Shown here: piece after piece, positions 7,887 through 15,524 of the stretch
How positions within the stretch are numbered: the stretch's first letter is position 1
How the letters are laid out: every line of letters starts with the position of its first letter
Source: Paenibacillus ferrarius
GTDB lineage: Bacteria > Bacillota > Bacilli > Paenibacillales > NBRC-103111
Direction of reading: 5' to 3'
Assembly (NCBI RefSeq): GCF_002027705.1
Contig: NZ_MBTG01000028.1
Coordinates: forward strand, 1 to 64,000
Length of the DNA: 64,000 bases
The notes under the pieces: model-generated
Databases searched by the model: none
What the model saw: the letters and a program-made list of their open reading frames with translations, nothing else
What the model was told of the DNA's origin: nothing
Translations under genes and position numbers: made by a program

Positions 7887-7942
7887 TACAAGCACTTCAG
7901 GAACTCTTCGGTAGCGAGGAATTCCTAAAGCGCTTGTTTTTT
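7887..7942 (+). terminator. Intrinsic terminator of the sigI-rsgI operon
   Basis: A long hairpin (ACAAGC-CTTCAGGAA paired with TTCCTAAAG-GCTTGT, one mismatch) is followed by seven T. The next 130 bases up to the aldo/keto reductase hold only an AT-rich region in which I see no convincing promoter. Confidence 0.88.
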
Positions 7943-8074
7943 TGTTTGAAAAATTCACGCAGGTACATTTTCTATGCATGGTTCATGGAAAGTAGGACCA
8001 AGTTGTATTACAATATGTTGTATATGCAATTATTCATGTAATCTTGGCAGCTGAATGGGAAGGGAGATAGAGAC

Positions 8075-9088
8075 TTGCGATATTCAAGGTTTGGAAAGTC
8101 TGGTTTCAATGTATCATCACTTGGATTTGGTGCTATGAACCTGCCAAGCGTGCCCTTAGAGCAGGCAAGAGAAGCTTTAAATTATGCCCTTGATCAGGGT
8201 ATTAACTATATAGATACCGCAGCGGCTTACCGCAATAGTGAAGAAATCATTGGCGAGTGCATTTCCCATCGCCGACAGGAATATTTCTTAGCGACGAAGA
8301 CCGGGGCACGTGACTATGAAACGGCCAAAGCGGAAATCGAACGCAGCTTGGTACGGATGAAAACTGATCATGTTGATTTGCTTCAAATTCACTATGTAAA
8401 TTACGTAAGCGAGTATAAGAAAGCGATGGATGTGGAAGGGGCCTATAAAGCAGCCCTCGAAGCTCAGCGGGAAGGGAGTGTCCGATTCATTGGCATTTCC
8501 GGACATCGCCCGGATCTTCTTGTCAAATGGATTGCCAAAGGGCAATTTTCACAGATTTTGTTTCATCTGAATTTGGCGCAGCCATTTGCGTTGGATGAAT
8601 TGATCCCCAAAGCGACGGAAATGGATTTGATGAAAGTGGCGATGAAGCCTTTATCGGGCGGGTTTATTCAGCCTGTTGATCGTGCAATCCGTTATCCGTA
8701 CAGCCAAGATGTACACGTTACCATCTCAGGAATGGTGAGCGTGCAGGAAGTTAAGGAAAACTTGGCGGCACAAGAGGAAGAAGTGGGTACGGAGGAACGC
8801 CTTGAGCTCGAGCAGTTGGCTTCCGAGCTGGGCCAGCATGATTGCAGGCGCTGCAATTATTGTTCCTGCCCGCTTGAAATCTCGATCCCGGATGTGATGA
8901 TTGCCAGTAAATTCAGGGAGAAATTCGGGCTGCTGCCCAAAGGCCATGGATTTTTCGAGCGGCAAAAGGAAAGAATAACAGGCTGTGCAGATCACGATCC
9001 ATGCCAAGAAAAGCCGCTATGCGAAGAGAAATGTCCTTATCACTTGCCGATGCAATCGGTTGTGCAGAAGGCCGCATCTTTCTATTAA
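8075..9088 (+). CDS. Aldo/keto reductase with C-terminal iron-sulfur cysteine motifs
   Basis: 337 residues from TTG 8075, behind GGGAGATAGAG. The N-terminal two thirds form an AKR barrel: LGFGAMNLP, NYIDTAAAYRNSEEIIG (catalytic Asp and Tyr), the Lys in FLATKTGA, DLLQIHYVN and GISGHRPDL. After residue 255 there are two cysteine groups, CRRCNYCSCPLEISIP and CADHDPCQEKPLCEEKC, which match the ferredoxin-like extension of the COG1453 subgroup and probably bind [4Fe-4S]. Substrate is unknown. It may be cotranscribed with pepA, 27 bp downstream of its stop. Confidence 0.9.
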   Translation: MRYSRFGKSGFNVSSLGFGAMNLPSVPLEQAREALNYALDQGINYIDTAAAYRNSEEIIGECISHRRQEYFLATKTGARDYETAKAEIERSLVRMKTDHVDLLQIHYVNYVSEYKKAMDVEGAYKAALEAQREGSVRFIGISGHRPDLLVKWIAKGQFSQILFHLNLAQPFALDELIPKATEMDLMKVAMKPLSGGFIQPVDRAIRYPYSQDVHVTISGMVSVQEVKENLAAQEEEVGTEERLELEQLASELGQHDCRRCNYCSCPLEISIPDVMIASKFREKFGLLPKGHGFFERQKERITGCADHDPCQEKPLCEEKCPYHLPMQSVVQKAASFY

Positions 9089-9115
9089 TATGATATGAAC
9101 AGGGAGATTGAAGCT

Positions 9116-10624
9116 ATGTTTGCTAAAATTACGAATATCACCACGCAAGTACATACGTCATTGCTGGAAAATGAGACGGGGGCAGACGCGATCCTTGTCT
9201 GCCTAAGTGAAGCTGAGCTGCGCCAGGACGCCGTCCTTGGGCATGCGCAGCTTGATCAAGCCCTTGCGCGCATGCGCGCCAAGGGCCAATTCACCGGCGC
9301 CTCAGACGAGCTTGAGGCGCTGCCTACCTACGGGCTGCTGCCGTACGCGTACGTGCTCGTTGCGGGGCTTGGCCCCGCAGCGTCACGCGATACGCTGCGC
9401 GCAGCCGCGGTGTTCGCAAGCCGCAAGGCGCTTGCGCTTGGGGTAGAGAGCTTGGCGCTGAAGCTGCCAAGCGGATTCGACAGCCGGTCAGCCGCCTCGG
9501 CGCTGACCGAAGGGCTGCTCCTCGGTACGTACCGCATCGCGGCGTACCGCAAGAACGAGCCGGCGCGAGCAGAGCTGCGCCGGGCGGTACTGCTCACAGA
9601 AGCGGCTGCGGATGCAGCGCTTCTGGAGGAAGCGATCGCAGCCGCCGAGGCGGTTGCGGAGGGCACGAACTATGCCCGGGATCTCACGAACCTCCCGGGC
9701 AATAAGCTCATTCCGGCTTCCCTCGCAGAGGAAGCCGTTCGGCTCGCGCAGCACTATGGCTTCGCCTGCGAAGTGCTGGACGAGCAAGAGCTGGCCGCCC
9801 GCGGCATGGGCGGTCTCCTAGCGGTTGGCGCAGGCAGCGTCAACCCGCCTCGCATGATCACCCTTCAGTATAAGGGGGATCCGGACTCAACCGACGTGCT
9901 GGGCCTCGTCGGCAAAGGCGTGACCTTCGATACCGGCGGCATCTCGATGAAAAGGCCAGATGGCATGGAAGAGATGATCAGTGATATGGGCGGAGCCGCC
10001 ACACTGCTGGGTGCTTTGCACATCGTTGGGCAACTGAAGCCGAAGGTGAACCTAGTTGTGGTTATACCGGCTGCGGAGAATATGACATCAGGCGCTGCCT
10101 ATCGTCCTGGCGACATCGTCACGCTGCTCAGCGGGCATTCCGTGGAAGTGCTGAATACAGATGCCGAAGGCCGGATTATTTTGGCTGAGGGCATCACCTA
10201 TGCGAAGCAGCAGGGAGCTACCCGCTTAATTGATGTAGCGACGCTAACAGGCGCCATTCTGATCTGCTTTGCGGATGTCGCAACAGGTGCGGTTACGAAT
10301 GACGATGAATTTCTGAAACCGCTGCTTCAGGCAGCTTCGGCGGCAGGCGAGAAAGTTTGGCAGCTGCCAAACTACCCTGAATATCGCGCCATGCTGAAGA
10401 GCGATGTCGCTGATATCAAGAATTCCACGTCCTCCGATCGCTGGGCAGGAGCGATTACAGCGGGCTTATTCATTGGCTTCTTTGCGGAAGAAACGCCGTG
10501 GATCCATTTGGATACGGGCGGCACAGCCTGGTTATGGTCCGCCAAAGGCATCGAGCCTAAAGGAGCAACCGGAGTGATGGTTCGGACGCTTGCCGCCTAC
10601 TTGTGCGGGGAGCAGCTCAATTAG
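9116..10624 (+). CDS. pepA: Leucyl aminopeptidase (M17 family)
   Basis: 502 residues from ATG 9116, which has CAGGGAG upstream; an in-frame ATG at 9095 lacks a site. The N-terminal macro-like domain (1-160) precedes the metallopeptidase domain with GKGVTFDTGGISMK, DMGGAATLLG and the M17 signature NTDAEGRIILAEG (about residue 347), which supply the two-zinc ligands and the active-site Lys/Arg. The enzyme releases N-terminal residues from peptides in the cytoplasm, usually as a hexamer. The stretch 9200-9850 is markedly richer in G+C than its surroundings, but the reading frame is intact and the family fold is continuous. Confidence 0.94.
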   Translation: MFAKITNITTQVHTSLLENETGADAILVCLSEAELRQDAVLGHAQLDQALARMRAKGQFTGASDELEALPTYGLLPYAYVLVAGLGPAASRDTLRAAAVFASRKALALGVESLALKLPSGFDSRSAASALTEGLLLGTYRIAAYRKNEPARAELRRAVLLTEAAADAALLEEAIAAAEAVAEGTNYARDLTNLPGNKLIPASLAEEAVRLAQHYGFACEVLDEQELAARGMGGLLAVGAGSVNPPRMITLQYKGDPDSTDVLGLVGKGVTFDTGGISMKRPDGMEEMISDMGGAATLLGALHIVGQLKPKVNLVVVIPAAENMTSGAAYRPGDIVTLLSGHSVEVLNTDAEGRIILAEGITYAKQQGATRLIDVATLTGAILICFADVATGAVTNDDEFLKPLLQAASAAGEKVWQLPNYPEYRAMLKSDVADIKNSTSSDRWAGAITAGLFIGFFAEETPWIHLDTGGTAWLWSAKGIEPKGATGVMVRTLAAYLCGEQLN

Positions 10625-10644
10625 AAGTTAGCTGTTTTCAGGGG

Positions 10645-10829
10645 ATAAGAGTCTTGAAGGACTCCTATTTGCATGAATAACAGGATTAAAATAAAAATAA
10701 GAGTCCCTAGGGACTCTTATTTCAGAAATAATGCCAATAGCAATTTTAGAAATTAGGAGTCTCTAAAGCCTCTTATTCCCTGGGAAATGCTCAATTTTCC
10801 GCGAATAAGAGCCTGTAGGGGCTCTTATT
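10645..10829. repeat. Array of four AATAAGAG...CTCTTATT palindromes
   Basis: Four related palindromes lie between two convergent genes: 10645-10668, 10695-10722 (a perfect 28-bp palindrome centred on CCCTAGGG), 10751-10777 (imperfect) and 10804-10829. Centre-to-centre distances are about 52, 55.5 and 52.5 bp. The last unit is followed by TTTTTT and can terminate pepA; the others lack such T-runs. The pair-gap-pair geometry matches the other arrays in this window even though the sequence differs. Confidence 0.88.
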
Positions 10830-10833
10830 TTTT
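10804..10833. terminator. Terminator formed by the last AATAAGAG unit
   Basis: AATAAGAGCC and GGCTCTTATT flank a short TGTAGG loop and are followed by a T-run. It would end pepA transcription; in the other direction the A/T arms give weaker termination for the opposite gene. Confidence 0.7.
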
Positions 10834-10865
10834 GGAATTTCGTCGTCCTCGGTTATTGCTCTAAC

Positions 10866-11423
10866 CTAAGCGCCCACACTTTGTCCCGTTGCTGCTGGTT
10901 GTGAAATCGGCCGCTGGAGCAGCTCATTCACATCCGAAAGCTGAATTACTAAACGGCTAATTTCATTCGTTGTATAAGACAGCTGTTCGGTGCGCTGCTT
11001 AAGTTGGTTTAAGGAAATGCCAACCCAGTTCTTTTTGCTCCGGTGGAGAAAGAGATCATATTTTAATACCGTCATCGCAGCGGCTAGGGGATCCGGCTTG
11101 ATGTACACATTTTTCATAACATCATCCAGTTGAAAGTAAAGCTTCCCGCTTGTCCAATTGACATAACCTGGTTCAAAATAGATCACAAGAAAATCGGAGT
11201 CCGCGTTATCTTTGTTTTCCATAGTAATCAGTCGGACAGCACCCTTGGCTTGATGCGGTTTAATGAATTGGCTGGTCCGGATATCAGGAAGAAAAGGGAC
11301 AATGAGAAGAGGACCTACGCTTGCGATATACAAATAAGTTGTTGACTGAAACACAAGAGAGAGTACAATGAAGATCAAAAAGAGTAGTAAGCTTGTGATA
11401 AGACCAAATTGGTTTGGTTTCAT
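10866..11423 (-). CDS. Hypothetical membrane-anchored protein
   Basis: 185 residues. Two adjacent hydrophobic segments near the N-terminus (about residues 8-26 and 29-46, GLITSLLLFLIFIVLSLVF and YLYIASVGPLLIVPFLP) would place the remaining 135 residues in the cytoplasm. The soluble part contains YFEPGYVNWTSGKLYFQLDDV and ends in a Gln/Ala-rich tail. I do not recognise a family. It is divergent from the MFS transporter gene and convergent with pepA. The start ATG 11423 has no strong ribosome binding site. Confidence 0.65.
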   Translation of the reverse strand: MKPNQFGLITSLLLFLIFIVLSLVFQSTTYLYIASVGPLLIVPFLPDIRTSQFIKPHQAKGAVRLITMENKDNADSDFLVIYFEPGYVNWTSGKLYFQLDDVMKNVYIKPDPLAAAMTVLKYDLFLHRSKKNWVGISLNQLKQRTEQLSYTTNEISRLVIQLSDVNELLQRPISQPAATGQSVGA

Positions 11424-11553
11424 AGCTATTCGATGATCCCGCCTGACATGATAGATTAGGAAGTCAGTCCTATTTTACCATAAGCGCTCTATAATTTGTA
11501 ACTAGAAGATCAGCTAAACAACGAAGATTTACAAAATGGAGGCGGATTTGCTT

Positions 11554-12828
11554 ATGAATGTATGGGATCGTGTGCGGCATCCTAGAAAAAAAATGTCCTC
11601 CAATCGAAAAAGCTTGCTCGTTGCGACCATGGAAGGCTTCCCGGCTGTTATCATCTTTCAGCTGTTAGGCGGCCCCTTCTTAACCGGATATTTGCTGTTT
11701 CTGGGCGCAACTTCAACGGAAATCGGCTTTGTTTTGGCGATCACAACCGTTGTGAATATGATCCAGATTGGTATGGCGGTGATCATGCAGAAATTCAGAA
11801 ACCGCAAACGCATGCTGCTCATTTTTGCTTCTGCTCATCGTTTCTTATGGACTTCTGTTGGTATTATTCCTTTCGTATTTCCCAAGGACATGTGGGTTTT
11901 CATGTATATCGTGCTCTACACAGCCGCTCATTTAGGCAATGCCGCGGGGGGAATTGTTTGGACTTCGCTCATTAGCGATGCTGTCCCAGGTCCGGTCCGC
12001 GGACGTTATTTTGGGATGCGCAATACGATTCTGGGCGGTGTCAGCTCACTTGCCTTGTTCATAGGCGGGCAAATTCTGGACCGTTATCCCGGCGGGCAAG
12101 GTTTTAATATTTTATTTATGATCTGTGCGGTATGTGTTGTTTTGAATATATTAGCCTTCTCTTTATACCCGAACCCTCCCTTCGAGCCTTCGACGGAATC
12201 CAATCCGGTAGGGATGATCGGCAAGCCACTGAAGGATCGCGCGTTTCTGAAAGCGATTCTCTTTCTAGCTGTATTTTTATTCGTACAAGGGGTGACGGTG
12301 CCGCTCTTCTCGTATGTTATGCTTAAGTTAATGAAAATCAATTATGAAACGGTGTCGTTCATTACCGTGGTACATACTTTGGTCATGATGGGCAGCTACT
12401 ATGTATGGGGCAATTTAAACACACGGTTCAGCGCACAGACCTTGCTGCTGTGGTCTTTGCCGATCATTGCTTTGGCTTGTTTATTATGGGGAGCAATCGC
12501 CTTCATTCCGGCTATCGTTGTTTTGTACGCTGTTCACATTGTGCTGGGCATTGGCTTAGGCGGGTTTAATCAGATGGTCTTCACATTCACGATTGGCGAC
12601 ACGCCGAAGAGTGAACGTCCGATGTACATTGCAACTTATTCAGCGATTACCGGCTTTGCAGCGTTCTTGGGGCCTATTTGTGGCGGAAAAGTCTATGCCT
12701 TGCTGACCGATGCTCCGCAGTGGGTTCAGATATACGGCGTTTCAACGATTGTTGGGGTGATTTTGCTCGTGTTAGGCTTGTTGGTGGGACGTTTGGTACT
12801 AGGAAAAGAATTAAGGAGTGAAGGATAA
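11554..12828 (+). CDS. MFS transporter
   Basis: 424 residues from ATG 11554, preceded by GGAGG with an 11-base gap; an ATG at 11536 overlaps that site. Twelve membrane helices can be placed, with a cytoplasmic loop between helices 6 and 7 (YPNPPFEPSTESNPVG). The loop after helix 2 contains KFRNRKRM, and PGPVRGRYFGMRN resembles the conserved MFS loop 4-5 arginine motif. Substrate cannot be read from sequence. The stop overlaps the start of the next gene (TAATG), so it is translationally coupled to an oxidoreductase; together they may import and oxidise a sugar or polyol. Confidence 0.88.
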   Translation: MNVWDRVRHPRKKMSSNRKSLLVATMEGFPAVIIFQLLGGPFLTGYLLFLGATSTEIGFVLAITTVVNMIQIGMAVIMQKFRNRKRMLLIFASAHRFLWTSVGIIPFVFPKDMWVFMYIVLYTAAHLGNAAGGIVWTSLISDAVPGPVRGRYFGMRNTILGGVSSLALFIGGQILDRYPGGQGFNILFMICAVCVVLNILAFSLYPNPPFEPSTESNPVGMIGKPLKDRAFLKAILFLAVFLFVQGVTVPLFSYVMLKLMKINYETVSFITVVHTLVMMGSYYVWGNLNTRFSAQTLLLWSLPIIALACLLWGAIAFIPAIVVLYAVHIVLGIGLGGFNQMVFTFTIGDTPKSERPMYIATYSAITGFAAFLGPICGGKVYALLTDAPQWVQIYGVSTIVGVILLVLGLLVGRLVLGKELRSEG

Positions 12829-13751
12829 TGACGAGAAAAAGAATTGGAATTATTGGATTAGGTGATATCGCGCAAAAGGTGTATTTGCCGCTGCTGTCGG
12901 TTAACGAACAAGTGGAGATTGCAGGGATTATGAGCTTTACGCAGGCCACGGTTGAACGGATGAAAGCTAAGTATCGCATTCCGTTTGGGACGACGAATTT
13001 GGAGGAACTTCTGGCTCTAGGATTGGACGCCGTATTCGTACATAGCCCGACATCAACACATTACGATATTGCAATGACCTGCATCAAGCATGGCGTTGCT
13101 GTTTATGTAGACAAGCCGTTGTCCTGTGATTGGGACCAGTCTGTTCAAATGGCCTCTTATGCGGAGCAAAAAGGGGTACTCCTCGCAGCTGGCTTTAATC
13201 GCAGATTCGCCCCGCTGTATATGGAGGCTAAGCAGTGGCTGCAGGAGACAGGCGGCTTCGATTGGTGCTCAGCTGTAAAGCATCGCGTGAAGCTGCAAAA
13301 TCATGGCGCGAAGGAGACGCTTTATGATGATCTGATCCATATGCTGGATCTTTTGCTATGGCTCGGGGAAAAGCCTTATGACATCCAGGCCTATCATCAA
13401 CAAGTCGACGAAGCGGGCAAATTGCTGCATGCATCCGGTACTTTGGCGTTTGGTTCCTCTTTGGGGACCTACAGCATGGTTCGACTTGCCGGTGTTGATT
13501 TGGAAAAAGTGGAGCTTCACGGCAGCGGCCGATCGGTAGAGGTAACGAATCTAGAGTCTGCTGTCTTCTATGAAAAGGGGACTGCTCCACGCATACGCAC
13601 ATTCGGCAGCTGGGATACAGTGCTGGAAAGAAGAGGTTTTGCCAGCGTTGTCCAGCATTTCCTGAATAGCTTGGATAATCCGAGCGCATGCACCATCCGT
13701 GGTGATCTTGTACTGGCTTCCCACCAATTAGTGGAACGTTTATCGGTCTGA
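12828..13751 (+). CDS. Gfo/Idh/MocA family oxidoreductase
   Basis: 307 residues. The N-terminal Rossmann domain has IGIIGLGDIAQKVYLPLL (dinucleotide-binding loop) and HSPTSTHYDIAMTCIKHG, then the family motif YVDKPLSCDW with the conserved Lys-Pro. The C-terminal domain contains the putative catalytic histidine region DDLIHMLDLLLWL. Members oxidise or reduce sugars, inositols or amino sugars with NAD(P). The start codon overlaps the stop of the MFS gene and has AAGGAG just inside that gene. A WYL regulator follows 31 bp after the stop. Confidence 0.92.
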   Translation: MTRKRIGIIGLGDIAQKVYLPLLSVNEQVEIAGIMSFTQATVERMKAKYRIPFGTTNLEELLALGLDAVFVHSPTSTHYDIAMTCIKHGVAVYVDKPLSCDWDQSVQMASYAEQKGVLLAAGFNRRFAPLYMEAKQWLQETGGFDWCSAVKHRVKLQNHGAKETLYDDLIHMLDLLLWLGEKPYDIQAYHQQVDEAGKLLHASGTLAFGSSLGTYSMVRLAGVDLEKVELHGSGRSVEVTNLESAVFYEKGTAPRIRTFGSWDTVLERRGFASVVQHFLNSLDNPSACTIRGDLVLASHQLVERLSV

Positions 13752-13782
13752 TCTATCGGTGGTCAGGAAAGGAACGAATGAC

Positions 13783-14757
13783 ATGTCCAAAGCGGATCAT
13801 ATGCTTTCTATCCTATGGCTGCTTAAGTCGCAAAGGCGGATAACAGCCAAGCAGCTTGCTGAGAAGCTGGAAATCAACATAAGAACGGTCTATCGCTATA
13901 TCGACGCGTTATGTGCGAGCGGTGTTCCAATCATCGCTGATTCAGGCCATAATGGCGGGTACAGCCTTCTTGGACAGTTTAACGATGCTCCGCTTGTATT
14001 TGATCTGGACGAGCAAAAGGCGCTGATACATGCAGCCGCATTTGCTCAGGAGGCGGGCTACCCTTACGGGGAGAAGCTTAGTCAAGCCATTGCCAAGCTG
14101 AAAATGTACACAAACCAAGATCAGCTTCGCCAAATCAACCTGCACGAGCAAGGATTAGATGTTATTCACCCGCAAGCAGATGCTTCAGAAGCCGTTCTCC
14201 TGCAGGAAGTGGAAGTAGCTGTAGCTCAGAGCAAAACGATTCATGTGCAATATCAGAAAGGGTATGGCGCTGTCACGGAGGCCCGTGAGATCGACCCCTA
14301 CGGACTAGTTTGCTGGAAAAATAAATGGTATGTGGTCGGTCATTGCCGTCTTCGCAATGAAATCCGCAGCTTTCGCGTAGACCGGATTCGTGCGCTGGAC
14401 ACGAGGGATACATCCTTTGAACGGCCGGCGGATTTCTCAGCGCGAAAGTTCCTCCTCGCCGGTGTGCTGCCGGAATCCGATAAATCCGTTCAATTGATAT
14501 CGGTTAAAATTACGGGAAAAGAGCAAGCATTAGACGATTTATGCGGGCATTGGTTTCTTGTTCACACCCTAGTGGAGCGAACACAGTTTGAAGCGCATTT
14601 TAGAATGGAGGAAGGGGCCATTCGCTTGCACTTTCCTTATTTACTTCTGACTTACGGGGGCACCATTCAAATTAAAGAGCCGCCGCTGCTCAAAAAGTTA
14701 ATGGTTGGGATAACGAAAAATTTATACAATTATTATGCGGCAGCGGAGCTTGACTGA
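13783..14757 (+). CDS. WYL-domain transcriptional regulator (YafY type)
   Basis: 324 residues from ATG 13783 with AGGAAAGGA 10 bases upstream. The N-terminal winged helix (residues 4-60) contains KSQRRITAKQLAEKLEINIR and TVYRYIDALCASGVPI. The WYL domain (about 140-225) contains EIDPYGLVCWKNKWYVVGHC and REEVRSFRVDRI-like residues (NEIRSFRVDRIRALD), followed by the C-terminal WCX-like region. WYL proteins sense nucleotides or other small ligands; many act as local regulators. Position directly after the MFS-oxidoreductase pair suggests it controls that pair. Confidence 0.9.
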   Translation: MSKADHMLSILWLLKSQRRITAKQLAEKLEINIRTVYRYIDALCASGVPIIADSGHNGGYSLLGQFNDAPLVFDLDEQKALIHAAAFAQEAGYPYGEKLSQAIAKLKMYTNQDQLRQINLHEQGLDVIHPQADASEAVLLQEVEVAVAQSKTIHVQYQKGYGAVTEAREIDPYGLVCWKNKWYVVGHCRLRNEIRSFRVDRIRALDTRDTSFERPADFSARKFLLAGVLPESDKSVQLISVKITGKEQALDDLCGHWFLVHTLVERTQFEAHFRMEEGAIRLHFPYLLLTYGGTIQIKEPPLLKKLMVGITKNLYNYYAAAELD

Positions 14758-14823
14758 CCATTTCTGTCAGTGAAGATGGGCTAGAATGGGTGTAAAGCAA
14801 GCGAAACCCAAGGAGGAAATAAA

Positions 14824-15231
14824 ATGAAACTGCTGCAAGTGCGTATTTTGGTGGAAGACTTTCAGAAAAGTGTAGCTTTCTATAGGGATCAATTAAAATT
14901 GAAGGTCGACTGGTATGAAGAATCCATGGATTATGCCTTGTTTGACACAGGCGCTGCGCGGATTGAGCTGATGTCCCGCAAAGCAATGAGCGAGTCGCTT
15001 GGCGAAGATCTGGGGCCAACTCTTCCATATGCAACGAATTTCTTGCTCAATATTGAAGTGGAGAATCTTGATGCTGCTTACGCTCGTTTACGAGAGCATG
15101 GTGTTCATTTTGTGAAAGAGCCTTTTCTTAATCCGCTATGGAATGGACAGTTTGCTTATCTACGGGATCTTGATGGCACATTAATCGAACTATATCAAGC
15201 TGCCCAAAAAGAGGGAGAGGCTCATGTCTAA
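14824..15231 (+). CDS. VOC-family protein (glyoxalase/bleomycin resistance fold)
   Basis: 135 residues, ATG with AAGGAGG at good spacing. Two beta-alpha-beta-beta-beta modules are visible: LLQVRILVEDFQKSVAFYRD ... FDTGAARIELM and FLLNIEVENLDAAYARLREH ... LRDLDGTLIELYQ. The final RDLDGTLIEL carries the usual Glu metal ligand; the first-position His is not obvious, so it may not be a classical glyoxalase. Substrate unknown. A dinB fragment starts within a few bases of its stop. Confidence 0.85.
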   Translation: MKLLQVRILVEDFQKSVAFYRDQLKLKVDWYEESMDYALFDTGAARIELMSRKAMSESLGEDLGPTLPYATNFLLNIEVENLDAAYARLREHGVHFVKEPFLNPLWNGQFAYLRDLDGTLIELYQAAQKEGEAHV

Positions 15232-15236
15232 TTTTT

Positions 15237-15469
15237 TCTGAGGATTGTCGGAATTTCTTGAGCGGCGTGGAGGATGTCCAAGGTACTATACGTTTTCCGC
15301 ATCCAATCTTAGGGGTTCTCGCTACCAACATCAACGAAGTGATTCAGCACATCGTGAATCATGGTACCTACCACCGCGGCAATATTTTTCGATGCTCCGT
15401 CAGCTCGGACATGCGGGTGCGTCCAGCGATTATGTGTTTTATTTGTACGAGGTGAATCAGGTTAAGTAG
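15237..15469 (+). pseudogene. Truncated, frameshifted DinB-family gene
   Basis: One frame encodes EDVQGTIRFPHPILGVLATN and then QHIVNHGTYHRGNIF; after a shift near 15388 a second frame continues with SMLRQLGHAGASSDYVFYLY and a stop. HIVNHGTYHRG is the metal-binding HxxxH helix of DinB proteins and aligns well with QIVNHATYHRGNITAMLRQMGHA of the intact DinB at 31414-31914. The N-terminal half is missing. It is a degraded paralogue or the relic of a second DinB gene. Confidence 0.8.
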
Positions 15470-15481
15470 GGCGTAAGCAAA

Positions 15482-15523
15482 GAACCTTCAAGTCCACAGA
15501 AGAAGTGGATTTGAAGGTTCTTT
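15482..15523. terminator. Bidirectional terminator
   Basis: GAACCTTCAAGTCCAC pairs with GTGGATTTGAAGGTTC across a 7-base loop (16-bp stem with one G-T pair), followed by TTT on the plus strand and preceded by AAAG on the minus side. It separates the dinB relic from the convergent gcv operon. Confidence 0.8.
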
Positions 15524-15524
15524 G

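Noticed and set aside
9200..9850. GC-rich block in pepA (and 17400-18000 in gcvPA) as a sign of transfer
   Set aside because: Both lie inside intact, full-length housekeeping genes, so local codon bias is a simpler explanation.
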